Both the position numbers and the translations under genes were made by a program. Below, in pieces: positions 33,849 to 46,090 of a DNA stretch of 64,000 nt. Under the pieces are notes generated by a model. That model did not search any database. It had not been told where the DNA came from and saw only the letters and a list, made by a program, of their open reading frames with translations. Each line of letters starts with the position of its first letter. Within the stretch, counting starts at the first letter, position 1. Source of the DNA: Pseudocercospora fijiensis CIRAD86 (Eukaryota > Ascomycota > Dothideomycetes > Mycosphaerellales > Mycosphaerellaceae); the NCBI RefSeq assembly GCF_000340215.1, contig NW_006921535.1, positions 3,520,596 to 3,584,595 on the forward strand, read 5' to 3'.

Positions 33849-36149
33849 AATTGACCAATCGGATGAAGCCGTGGTGGTCCGTGCGCAGGTCAGTGCGCGC
33901 GCTCGGCTTAAACAAGCTCGACTTTCCGAAAGCAACCCTCATTCCTTTCCCCTACTATAGCAGCTTCTACTAGCGTTAGTCTATTTAGAATCTAATCTTA
34001 ACCTATTCTAACTCGATTTACTAATCTATTTAAACTCGATTCTACTATAGCCCTATCTTAGAAGCTTATTAATAACAAGGACTACCTCGTATATATCGAT
34101 ACGGCGGGCAAGAATATAAAACTATTAGTAAGTCCTTTTATTATTCTATTACTATTTATTTCTAATTGCTTTTAGGGCTTTAATATATTTAAGTTAGTTA
34201 TAGACGAAAATACCTTCTTAGACGACAACTAAATTCTAGTGCTAGGCGAGGTAATCTATCGCGTTACCGCTAGTAAGGATAACGATATATGTTTAGTAAG
34301 TTTTTTCTAATCTAAATGCATTAGCAATAGTATCTAATTGGTTTTAGTATAAGCTATTCTAAGACTCCTCCGCCCTTCTCGCCTATATGCGTATAAATAC
34401 CGACAAAGGTAGACATAGTCTTATATTCGAGAAGAGTAAAGGTTAAGGTAGATAGGAGGCGAAGAAAAAGGCTAAGGGTATATAATACTAATCGGAATAG
34501 TTTCGGAAACGTTTAAATATAGGCTAATTCTATTTAGAATAGTATCGTAAGGTAGCTATCGCTACTAACAACGCCTATATTAATAATACTAAGAAGGCGG
34601 TAAGTGCGCTAAAGCCGAAGACGCTAAAGAAGGCTGCTAACACTACCCTAAAGAAGGCAGACAGGATCGGTATATTATTAGTTTTAGAATAGTTTAAGAA
34701 AAAGTACTAATAGTTTCTTATTCGTTTTAGAAAAGCCTACTACCCTACGTAGCTTACGCTCGTCTAAGAGGAGCAAGGCTAAGGCTAAGTTCGCGGCTAA
34801 CCTTAACGATATTATTTCAGGTAGGGAGACCTTATAAGTAGGGTTTTTTTAGTATAGTTAGCGTAGCGTTAGGGTTGGGAGATACCCTTCTAATACTAAT
34901 AAGAAAGCAATAAGTACTATTAAACCATTCTTAAACTAATAAGAATCTAATAATAGTTCTTATACTTTCTTAATAATTTCAGATTTAAATGATTTTTTAC
35001 TAACTTTTCTTAGGGACGGTAAGGCTAAAGGATCTCGGTTAGTAAAAGCAACGGGTTATAATACTAAGTCTTTAAATGCCTCTGTTTCTATACTTAATTT
35101 AGTACTAATAAATTATAGGTCTAATCGAGATAAAATAGCTATATCTTCGAAAAATCCGAAACCTCGAGAAAGAACCTCGTCGATAAGTACTAACGATAGC
35201 GACGCTAACGAGGACAACGACAAAACGGAATAGGAAGGACTAAGTCCTATAGCGGTACGGCCTAAGAGTCCTATCGCTATCCGGAAATCGAGTTCGATAA
35301 AAAGGTTTGTAATTAGAATACGAATCCATTTAACCTACGACGGTAGAAATATACCTAAAAAAAATTAACCTTACTTATAGGACTACTCCGGACGACAAGG
35401 ATAAAACTAAAGAGTCGCGACGGCGGTAAGTAATAATCTTCGTTTTATCCTATCTATCGTCGACTTCCTATTAATATTTCTAGTATTTCTAAATTGTATA
35501 AATTAGCGCCGATAGTAATTTCTTCGGGTAAGTCGGAGGGCTCGGTCTATAATCTAGAGGAAGAAAATCCCCTCGGGGACCTCGAAAAGCTCGCGGCATC
35601 CGCTTCTAAATAGAATGCTATAAATGCCCCGTCGGCGCCTTCTCGCAATCTAAAACTAATAACATCCGTTTCGGATTCTAATATTAAGTAAGAGCCTAGT
35701 ACCGAACCCCCCTCGGCTTAGCCTTCGAAAACGCCTACGCCCGAGCCTTCGATTAATCCGCCTATTACGCCTACGCTACTAGTCTAGCTAGCCCCTTCGA
35801 CTAAGCTAGTACTAGCTTAGTAGCCCTTATATCCTCGATAGGGGTTTCCCGATCTATAGCCTCTTACTTATAGTTCTATTCGAGTGCCTAGATATAAGCG
35901 AGGAAACGCGGTAAGTCTACTCTTATTTAGATCTTAAACGATTACTAGTCTATTCTTATTCTATTTAGATCAATTTCGGGAGCGCTATCGGTCTTCTACG
36001 TTAGTAAGGATAGCTCGATCGTTGTCCGACCTGTTTACGAAATAGACAGACCTAAGACCTCTTCCGTAGCTATAAATACTGAGTATTATTCTAAGATCTC
36101 GCGGACGAGAGCTTAAGGGCTCTTAGAGCGGTAACGAAGGAATAATAAT

Positions 36150-36215
36150 AGGATAGGAATAGGATAGGAATAGGATAGGAATAAGATAAGAATAGAATAC
36201 GAATAGAATAGCGGA
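36150..36215 (+). repeat. 11-bp tandem repeat AGGATAGGAAT, about 6 units
   Basis: Three perfect units from 36150, then three diverging units (AAGATAAGAAT, AGAATACGAAT and similar). Inside the 6.2-kb element. Confidence 0.85.
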
Positions 36216-39200
36216 GGAGTTCCCTAGCGGGTTAAGAATTTCGTAGAAGGGAATACTAGTATAGAGGTAGTTATAATCATTTTTGCATTACAGTCTAAAT
36301 CCTTTCTTATACTAATCTTAATTCAATTATAAACCTTTCTCCCTTATCTGTTCCTTTAGTGCTATTTCCTCGCGAAGGAGATTAAGTATCTCTCGTTTCG
36401 CCTTGTTCTACTATTCTAGAAGCTTAACGTCGATCGGCGGTATATCGTCGCTAGTTACCGGTTTACTCGGTAGTAACGGCGTACTAGTTGCTTTACGTAA
36501 GGCTAGACTTTCCTTCGCTCGTAACGATAGCGCCGAACGACGCCGCTTTAGTATCTAAGTACTACTTAGTTCTTCGGCGACGATTGCGTCCTTATTAAAT
36601 TCTCGTTCCGTTCTCTTTTCTATCGCATCCCGTTTACGACGGCGGCTCTCTAGATACGGAAGTTAATACTATTCCGATACTATTCTAATAAGGATTACTT
36701 TACTATATCGCTATTTACTCTTCGTTGCTAGCGAGTATACGGAGTAAGCCCGCTATATTAAACGAACGCTATAGGACTTAATGTTTTTTATAGACGTTAG
36801 AGTCTTTCGATCTAAGATAGTAGCGCTATTTTAATGTTATTGCTTTGCGAAACCAATTAGAAAACCTTTAGAAAGCTTTAATATACGCATTAATCGTAGG
36901 TAGAATTTCCCGATGCTTTCTAGTATAGTACCCCTATTTCCCGGCTAACTCGATTGCATTAGTATAGTATCTAATTGTCCGCTAAGTTGCCTTAGGAATA
37001 TTCGAGAAGGCGGGTGCTAGGCTATAGCGGATATAGTAATAGAGCTTATGCCTAGCCTACCTTGCTACTTTCTCGTTTAAATAACCTAGTAATAGGATTT
37101 ATTTAGGATTCTAATCTAAAAGCTTTCTTACTTACCTACTAAAGCTTTGACTTCCTTTATATAAGCCTCTTTTAATTTCAATCTACGGATACTATCTATC
37201 CGAGCGAAAAGGATCGATCGATCGTATAGGCTCTTATTCTAAATAGCCTTATTAATGTTCCTCCGCTAATAGATTACGCAATAGAGGATAATATATTCGA
37301 GTTGCACCCTCTAATTGCGGTTTTAATAGTCAATTTCTTAAAGATAAAGTCCTAAGCCTATAAGAAGCGTTTGTTATTATAATATTATCGTAATAAGATT
37401 GAGATAAGAATGCTTTCTTATACTTTTAGCCTGCTTTAAGTTTAGGTCGGTTACGACCGCTCGAATTCCTTTACCGTAGATATAGTAAAAGGTTACTGCG
37501 GTTCTAGTAACCTTACGCATCCTTCCGAAGACTCGCGTAAAGAAGTTCTAGTATATTAACTCGGATTCTCTACGGACGTAGGCTCGGGCGAAGACAAGGA
37601 CTAAGAATGGATTTAGAATAGAATAACATTAGTATACTATCGGAATGCGAATTACTTACGAATAGTTCTCTCTTTATCCTATCGTCCGAGAATTACTTCG
37701 TTTATATTCTTTTCCTTAATGCGTTAGAACGATATATCGACCTCGAAGGTATCGAAGGAAAGGAATAGAGACGCCTACTCTACGAAGAATGTAATAGTTA
37801 TATACTCTTGTTCTGTCTACTATATACCCTAAATGTATTGCTAAATAGAATATTAGTAGATTCGGAATGTATTAAGAAAGGAATATAAATCAAATAGGAA
37901 TCGACTTTCTTACTGTTTCGGGGTTCTTCCGCTCGATATTATACTTAAATTAGACTCCATTTATCGTCGTTCCGTCTAGGTAGTAAATAAGCTTTTGTCG
38001 TCGGATTTCCCGTCTAATATTATTAGTATTCTCTAGACTAAGATAAATTTCGCTAAGGGCGTAAACCCCTTTATCTCGGAGGTACTGCTATAGGGCGAAC
38101 GTCTAAAGGAAGACAGCTTATCCCGTTCTAATTAGTTTCTTAACCGTTTAGTATACGATTCTTATTTGCTTAATATATATAGTGTTATCGTTACTAATAG
38201 CGTTTAAGTAATAAGTCTCGAGATTTCATCCTTATAGGATTAAAGCGGTCGTATAGGCGGCGGCGGTAGATAACAATACTAAAAAAAGGATACGAAGATA
38301 ACGTAAGGACATGCCGTAAAGTTAATAGGAACGATCTTCCTTATTTTAACTAGACAACTAATCTTCTTAAAGAAACCTAGTCTAGAGGGGAGGTGATTGT
38401 AACCTAATTGCGATGTTAATTTATTAGCAATCTAATAAGAATCTATTTACACTTACGGCATATCCTCCGTAGGCTCGTCCCTTATACGATCTCTATATAC
38501 TATCGCTTTGTAATTAGAATCCTAGACTGATTGTTCACCTCTATAACTAGGCTCTATATCTATTTGTAATCGACATTCTCCGCTAGCTTAATCGCGCGGA
38601 AGCGATAATCGTATTTGTTAAGGCTAGAAGAGTCGTAGTTCGTATAGTAGATAAATCCTTCGCCTAGTATTATCCTTTTAAGCTATTTCGTTTAGCATTA
38701 GTATACGAAATGAATCGGAGTCTATTTATATCGCAATGACATTAGATTAACATTAGTATAAGATTTATTACTTATACGTAGATTGAAGAATCTAAACTTT
38801 ATCTTATAAGAGTCGTACCTAAAGGCCTTATAGAATGTCCTATTTTCGAACTCTTTTCGGAGCGACTAGTAGAGCCTATCGCTATTATTCGCCTAGGAAA
38901 CTATTAATATTAGAATTACATACCTCGACGCGTTCTTTCTCGCTAGATTAGGATTATCCTCGTTAAACCTTTCGAGATTCAATCTCTTTCTTATCTTCTA
39001 CTATTCTTCCGGGACCTCGTAGTAATCTATAGATACTAGGTTCTTATATAACTACTAGCACTGCTTAATACCTAAGCAGTCGTACGACGTCTTAGTATAC
39101 GGTATATTGCCTAAGCAACTAGATACTATTAGAATAGCCCCCTTCGTTCCTACTAAGGGAACGCTATATTATATCTACCTCTCTATTAGCTATCCTTACT

Positions 39201-39969
39201 AATCGTTTCTTAATCGTTTCTTAAAGCGATTAGATCGGAATAATATCGGATTGAGAATCTACTTATATCTAGCTCCGGCTTAGCACTAGTCGTAGAGTAG
39301 TCGATTACATATACGTATCTATCTTCGTAGGTCTTCGGATATTGCGGTATCGCGGTTATGTATTCGATAAAACGAGCCCTAATAGCGTCGCGGTTCGAGG
39401 TAATAACAATCCTATCCTATTACAAATAAGTTCTTATTCGTTTAATATTGCAATAGGAATGCCCTTATATATCTTATAATATCCTTAACGTCGTCGTCGA
39501 TATATAGTACCGCTAATCGGCTTTTATAGTACTCCTCGTCGTACTCCTTAAATTCTAGCCTTTAGTAGTCCTTCTCGTAGGCATTATCGTCGTTAAATCC
39601 GAGCTAAGCAGTCGTAGGGGGGCTATTCTCTTCGGTAAGATCGACCTTAAATTGCTTTTAGTACCTAAAATAGATATAATCGGAATATAATCGGAATAGC
39701 ATTAGAATAATATACGATTTGTAATAGAATAGGCCTTTCCCGCGGTAGGTTCTCTAAGGATAGCGGCGTTAGCATCTAGTTCTTAGTATAGGTCGGTAGA
39801 ATATTTAATATCTTTGCTATTCTATAGTTTTCTTATTCGTATTTGTATTCGTAGTAAATAGTATAGGAAAGCAATAGGGAAAGGTATACCTTTCCCCGCA
39901 CATTGGTATGTTATACCTTTCAGCTTAACCTCGGCTAACCCCCTGTCATTTTAGAGTTCCTGACCACCG

Positions 39970-40000
39970 CGGTGGTCAGCTCGGCGATTTTGGTGGTCAG
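39970..40000 (-). repeat. right terminal inverted repeat
   Basis: Reverse complement of 33818-33848. Immediately inside it the sequence forms a perfect 20-bp palindrome (39960-39979, CTGACCACCG/CGGTGGTCAG). Confidence 0.9.
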
Positions 40001-40967
40001 ACCGGCGCTGCGCTCGTTTCTTCGCACGCAACCTCCACATGGCTCGTACAACGATATTGGTGTCTCGGTACCTTCGAGGTAGTCACCATGTCTTTCCCAG
40101 GTCATACTGTAGTTTCGTGTCGAGCAGCTTGCACTAAGGCATCTTCAAACAATAGCTCAGATCAGCTCAAGCAGCAGTCTGGAAAGTGTCAGGACAGCTT
40201 CATCGAAGAACACGGCGGCTGGTCATCTCGATACTGCCATCGAGCGAACAATTGGCAGCATGACCATCGTCCCTACAAGCTCTTATTATATCAAGGCAGT
40301 AGGGCTGGTGGTTGCGGATACAATCTGAGCTGAAGGAGAACGGCACTACTCACCAATGCACTTGGCGAGATTTCATTCTCAAGCATTCACATACACATGC
40401 ATAGGCTCGACCTGGCCACATCAGGACAGCACCAGCAACAATACATTGTGCGAGATCCCTGATCAGTCTCTCCGAAGGTCGTCGAGCGATGGAGGACAGA
40501 GTGCATTTTGGCAAAACGCCCAGCTCTTACCGTCAACACGCCCCAAAGCGGGACTGGCACAAGATCGCATCGCCGGCAGAATTGAGCAACCACCGTTGCA
40601 CATGACTTCTTTACGCCAAACAACACATGCGAAACTTCACACTTAACGCAGTCGTAGACTCCTAGTAGTCACGAGCCGAATGGTCGACGCGTCATACCTG
40701 TTCGGGCAGCCTCCTCCATGCAACCCCGCGATAGCCTTGTCGCCCTGTGAAGCTTCATGATATTCTCTTCATCAACTATTGCAGAGCTCGGTGGTCGTCC
40801 GTCCGACGTACGCCATAGACCGATGCTACACCCCGCCAGTCAATGCAACTGCTGCTATGGCAAAAGTTGCCAAAGATGGACGTCTTCTCGCTGGCTAAGA
40901 TAAGATATCTGTATTCCACACTCTGCCTTCCGTCTTAATCAGTATGCACTATACAGATTGACCAATC
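40001..40967. other. intergenic region upstream of the GH3 relic
   Basis: Normal base composition. An 81-codon frame with a good CACCATG start at 40088 has five Cys but no signal peptide or family. No gene is accepted. Confidence 0.45.
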
Positions 40968-42000
40968 ATGATCATCCTACAAACTCTCAGTGTCTTCCTG
41001 GCAGCCGCATCAGTGGCCGCAGGTCAAGAAACATCTCAATTAGACTATCCGGGCACGGCATGGGTTACCGCCGAGTATTCCACGAGCCCAGAAACCCTCC
41101 CTTCTCCCCAAACCACAGGCACAGCATGGGAGACCTCCTTCCAGCAAGCCTCATATTTCGTCTCTAACATGACTCTCGAAGAAAAAATCCAAATCATAAC
41201 CGGCACCTCTGGTCCATGCGTCGGCAACATCGCTCCAATCACGAGACTCAACTTCGGCGGCCTCTGCCTTCAAGATGGACCTCTCGCCATTCGAAAAGCT
41301 GACTACGCCAGCGTCTTCCCAGCCGGTGTCACAGTCGCCGCATCCTGGGATCGAAAGCTCGCACGTAAACGTGGTCAGGAGCTTGGCGAGAAGTTCAGAG
41401 GCAAAGGCGCGCATGTGATTCTTGGACCTGTAGCTGGACCGCTAGGTCGATCGAGTCGTGGAGGCAGAAACTGGGAAGGATTACCATAATCTTTCAGTGC
41501 AGTATGAATTCGGCTTTGGCTTGTAAGTAGTCCTGCTCTTATGCCTGTAATCATAGAGCTGACAGATCATACACCAACTTCTCAGTCGGCAACCTGAAGA
41601 TCAAGCGTCTCGGATCAGGCAGTATTCCGGCCATCCCTCCCGATTCGAAGACTATGCCAGGCGGAAACCCAGAGCTTTGGAACCTCGTGTATGAAATTAA
41701 AGCCACAGTTACGAATACCGGCCAAGTGCTCGGCGATGCAGTTCCTCAGCTATATCTCGGCTTGCCCCAGCCTGATGACGGTGATCCCTCACCGGTCAAG
41801 GTCTTACGGGGCTTTCAAAAGGTCAAATGGGTCCTGGACAGGTGAAGGAAGTCACATATGAGCTGATCAGGAGAGATCTCAGTTATTGGGATGTACTGGC
41901 GCAGCAATGGATGATTGCACCGGGTGAGATCAAGGTTATGGTCGGGTTGAGTAGTCGCGATATTCAAGCTACTGTGTCTTTCGAGCCGCTGAAGGAGTAA
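40968..42000 (+). pseudogene. GH3 beta-glucosidase relic with deleted catalytic core
   Basis: The first part codes a signal peptide (MIILQTLSVFLAAASVAAGQ) and the N-terminal GH3 region up to the block ending GRSSRGGRNWEG (about 41479), then stops two codons later. Directly after, from about 41491, comes HNLSVQYEFGFGL, which in a complete enzyme lies some 450 residues further on. The following intron (GTAAGTAG...CTGACAG, about 41523-41565) is intact, leading to SYTNFSVGNLKIKR and the fibronectin-III-like domain. A second frameshift near 41826 separates LRGFQKVK from GPGQVKEVTYELIRRDLSYW, and the frame then runs to TAA at 41998-42000. The segment with the nucleophile Asp is absent, so no active enzyme is possible. 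The intact neighbour at 42930-45270 shows what is missing. Confidence 0.88.
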
Positions 42001-42929
42001 AACTTTCGTGGGAGATGGGTGGCAGACATGCGTTACATAGTTGAATCAGACTGAATTATTGACGTCGTAACCCGCATCCCAGCCATTTGTCAGTCTTTCT
42101 GTGGCTCGGTTCCGAGTGTCTCGGGAACCCCGAGTGTCTCGGCTGTGGTGATGTTTTTGCACACATGCAAGGTGCTCGAAAATCGTGAATCGCTGAGATC
42201 ATGGGAGGTGGTCGGAGGCGAATATGCGGAGCGTAGTCGGATCGGACTGTATCATCGGTATTGCAGATGTCGCCTCGGGTGTTTCTACAGCCTTTGTGGT
42301 ACTCGTTCGGGGCTCTTTTAAAGGCGGTGATGTTGTTGCAGAGTTCGTAGTGGCTCAGAGCCCATAAAGGAGCAATGTCAGCGTTCCTGTAACTCGCCTG
42401 AGAGTGTTCATTGGTTCCGGTGATGTTGTTGTACAGATCCCCGTGGCGCGGTAGCAAGGAGAGTTTCCGGGCAAATGGCCTCGACCTCAAATGCTGCTTC
42501 CGCGCTCATCAACAGCCGCCAAGAGCGCCTTCCGACACTGGCCATGGCTGTACCGTAGCTCCTCTTCGAGATGCACAAATTGCCCGGGACGATGCCGTCC
42601 GCTCATCTCTCATCAGTGGCACGAGACAGCCGGACGCGCTGCCCGCATACACCACCACGGCCTGACGTCGGGGCCCTTCGACACGAGGCACAGCTTCACC
42701 CATTTCCCGGCATTGTCTCCACACACTCCACCACCACGCCTAACGATGATGGCCCACGGGCAGCGAGGATAGGCGAATCAGTGGATGCCGCCATTGGACA
42801 TGGCATTGTCTTGGTCATGGCATTGCATTGCGAAAGCTCTGGCAAAATGTTTGGGAACATAAACAGTAGAGGTCTGGCCGGGGCACAGTTTTGCTCTGCT
42901 TCGTGCAAGACTTCGCCAGCCAAAACACC
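42001..42929. other. intergenic region between the two GH3 copies
   Basis: No supported gene. It includes the promoter of the intact GH3 gene. A small repeat, CCGAGTGTCTCGG, occurs twice near 42113-42145. Confidence 0.5.
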
Positions 42930-45270
42930 ATGAAGCTGTCCCCCGCCAAAGCAGGAGTCCTGCTCTCTCTGGCAGCTCTCGCTGAATGCCTGAGCTACAC
43001 TAATGTCTCTGAAGTGCCACTGTATGGGCAGAGTCCACCAGTGTATCCGACGCGTGAGTGCAATCCATACGTAGAAACAGCAGGCACCATGCTCATACGT
43101 ACTTCCAGCGGAGGGCTATGGCGGAACGGACGCAAATTGGCTAGCAGCCTATGCGAAGGCCAAAGCCCTGGTGGATCAGATGTCCTTGATCGAGAAGGTC
43201 AATATGACAAGAGGACATACCGGGCTTTGTGTCGGCAACACCTTCAACATCAGCAGACTCGGGATAAGCTCGATGTGCTTAGCAGATGCTCCAGACGGCA
43301 TCAGAGGACAAGAATTCGTGTCAGCCTTTCCAGCCCAACTAACCGTGGGAGCTACCTTCGACAAGGACCTTATGTATGAGTACGGAAAAGCTTTGGGGGA
43401 AGAATACCGCGGCAAAGGCATCCATGTCGCTCTCCTCCCGGTCGCCGGCCCTCTTGGCAGAGTAGCAAGAGGTGGCCGAAATTGGGAAGGATTTGGAGCA
43501 GACCCATTCCTCTCCTCGGTCGGCATGCGTGAGGTTGTCGTAGGTCTTCAGGGCACCGGCGTCGTCTCACAGATGAAGCACTGGCTTTTGAACGAGCAGG
43601 AGTGGAGACGCAATCCTGGATCTATGGGTGAATCCATCTCTACGAACGCCGATGACCGCTCAATCCATGAGCTCTATGCTTTTCCATTCATGGCCGCTGT
43701 ACAGGCTGGAGCAGCGTCGGCTATGTGCTCGTATCAGAGAGTCAACAACAGCTATGGCTGCCAGAACTCTAAGCTCCTCAACGGCATACTGAAGGGCGAG
43801 CTGAATTTCCAAGGATTCGTTACTTCTGACTGGGGAGCCAACCATGCTGGAGTTGCTGCAGCCAATGCTGGGCTTGATCTTATCATGCCAGACGGTGGAT
43901 ACTGGGGCAATAATTTGACTGAGGCCATCAACAATGGCTCCGTCTCTGAAAGTCGCTTGGACGACATGGTGACTCGCATCCTCGCTGCGTGGTATCATCT
44001 TGGCCAAGACGAAGGGTATCCAGATGTTGGCGTGTATAACTACAACCAAGAGCATCCCATCATTGATGTGCGAGGTAACCACGCAGCCTTGATCCGTGAG
44101 ATCGGAGCTGCGGGAACGGTGCTTGTCAAGAATGTCGACGGCGCCTTGCCACTCAAGAAGCCAAGGTTCCTTAATATTTATGGATATGATGCCAAGCTGC
44201 CAGACTCCCCATGGACCACGCCCGCTCGTTTTGGTGGCGGATATGATGTCAACTTTGGGTGGAATACCTTCAATGGTACGCTCATTACTGGCGGAGGCAG
44301 CGGCTCCAACGCTCCTTCATATGTGATCAGCCCGTTCGACGCGATTCAGAGGAGGGTCGTTGCCGACAGAGGTACGGTTCGGTGGGACTTTGCCGCTGTC
44401 AACCCGACTGTGTATGCCAACGCCGATGCGTGCTTGGTGTTCATCAACGCATATGCAAGCGAGTCGTTCGACCGGAAGTCGTTGAAGGACGAGTTCAGCG
44501 ACAGCCTCGTAAGGAATGTGGCCACGAACTGCTCCAATACGATTGTCGTGATTCATTCTGCCGGCATTCGTGTGGTGGATGAATGGGTGGATCACCCAAA
44601 CGTGACTGCGATCGTGTATGCGCTGCTGCCCGGCGAGGAGAGTGGCAACAGCATTGTGGATGTGCTGTATGGAGATGTTTCTCCCTCGGGACGCTTGCCT
44701 TTTACTGTGGCGAAGAACGAGAGCGACTACGGGAATCTTCTCAACTCCACGATCGGCTCTGGACCGTTCCCGCAAGACGACTTCACAGAGGGACTGTACA
44801 TCGACTATCGCCATTTCGACAAGTTCAACATCACGCCACAGTACGAATTCGGCTTCGGTCTCAGCTACACAAAATTCGAGTACGGCAACCTCCAGATCGC
44901 CGCCAAGAACGCGAGCACGAGCGAATGGCCGTCTGCGAACGCCATCATTCCGCAAGGAGGCCACCCCGAGCTCTGGGATCAGATCTTCACCGTCACCGTC
45001 GACGTCACGAACACGGGCGATGCAGCGGGGGCCGAGGTGGCACAGCTGTACGTTAGCATTCCCACCGCGCCTCAATGGCAACTGCGAGGCTTCGACCGCG
45101 TCAATTTGGAGGTTGGACAAAGCAAGACAGCCACATTCGAGATCACACGGCTGGACTTGTCTGTTTGGAACGTGGTGCACCAGCAATGGCAGCTGCAGCA
45201 AGGCAGTTATCCCTTCTTTGTCGGATCCAGCAGCCGTACGCAGCTGCTCACCGGCTCGCTCGACATCTGA
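42930..45270 (+). CDS. secreted GH3 beta-glucosidase
   Basis: Exons 42930-43053 and 43109-45270, 761 aa. It releases terminal glucose from beta-linked oligosaccharides such as cellobiose; some GH3 enzymes take other sugars. A signal peptide opens the protein (SPAKAGVLLSLAALAECLS). GH3 N-domain motifs follow: MCLADAPDGIRG, GRVARGGRNWEGFGADPFLS and KHWLLNEQE. The catalytic nucleophile Asp is at about 282 (GFVTSDWGANHAG). The (alpha/beta)6 sandwich has GTVLVKNVDGALPLKK and YALLPGEESGNSIVDVLYGD. After QYEFGFGLSYTKFEYGN comes a fibronectin-III-like domain to the end. The first intron has donor GTGAGT and joins in phase 1 (PT-PEGYGGTDANW). Its broken paralogue lies 0.9 kb upstream on the same strand. 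Confidence 0.95.
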
Positions 45271-46090
45271 TTCTGTTCGGCTTGCTTGCAAATGTACACA
45301 GACGCTAGATAGTCAGCGCTACGCGGTTGTTGCGACGGCATCAGCAAGTCCACACTGCATCTTTGAGGTTCTTTAGGTATTATTATATAGAGAAATCTAA
45401 ATACTACGTTATACCTATATACCTATTTATTTACTCCTCTTATAATAACTTAGTAAGTTATATAGTAATACTCTATAGGAACTATACGCTAGTAATATCT
45501 ACGCTATCGGCTAAAATGTTACGGAAGACTATAGCGTACTATATATAAAAACTATAGTCTTAATATTTTCTAGCTATAATCTCGATTTTAGTACTAGATC
45601 TAGTAGAGTATATTTAATTATCTAGCCTCGGTATTTAAAGGTCTAATTAAGCTCTATAAGACGCGATTATTAAAAACTAAGTACGACTCTTAGTATTCCT
45701 ATCTAAGGGTACTAGTAAATACTAACTTTAATACTCGATATCTACGAAAGAAAGTATACTTATCTTAATCGAAATAATTGCCTTTACTATCGAAATAGCC
45801 TTAGTATAATGTATAATATGCGTTACTATCGAAGTTAACCTCCTTTATTAGTATAATACTTGGTTGGGCTAGTTTCCGAATTTCCGGATCCTTTACCATT
45901 TTGATTCTAGGCTAGACTCGAATTCTGTACACGATTACAATTAAACCGCAGGCATCAATCACGCATTATATATATATATCTCAGCCTTGCTACTGCCTAT
46001 GCCACTCCTGTCCTCAATGTGGCCTTCATTCAGCTCCAAAGTCTCTCCGAGGGCTTTCCTTTAGCGAACAAGTTTCCCAAAATTGTTGGC
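45271..46090. other. intergenic region with a RIP-damaged patch
   Basis: From about 45.375 to 45.87 kb the sequence is TpA-rich and nearly free of CCA/TCA and TGG/TGA, like the transposon relics. It is too short and damaged to assign. A (TA)n-rich tract lies at about 45966-45981. Confidence 0.6.

Larger units (their letters stand above)
33818..40000. mobile_element. 6.2-kb RIP-degraded element with 31-bp inverted repeats
   Basis: Perfect 31-bp terminal inverted repeats at 33818-33848 and 39970-40000, beginning CTGACCACCAAAATCGCCGA and themselves holding CTGACCACC twice. The interior is strongly RIP-mutated: TpA-rich, very few YCA trinucleotides, all frames stopped. Intron-like GTAAGT...TTTTAG pairs survive on the plus strand near 34.13-34.18 kb, so introns were present. 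The right half, read on the minus strand between about 39.6 and 38.5 kb, has longer quasi-open stretches. I cannot assign a transposase family. No target duplication is evident next to the repeats. It is probably a cut-and-paste DNA transposon with more than one gene; Kolobok-, hAT- or KDZ-type origin cannot be told apart here. Confidence 0.75.

Noticed and set aside
33809..40009. Target duplication around the 6.2-kb element
   Set aside because: Flanks TCAGAAATC and ACCGGCGCT do not match at any length tried.
40088..40333. 81-residue Cys-containing frame with a good start context
   Set aside because: No signal peptide, no family, no support from splicing or composition.
42056..42490. 144-codon minus-strand frame between the GH3 copies
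   Set aside because: No domain and composition like a chance frame.
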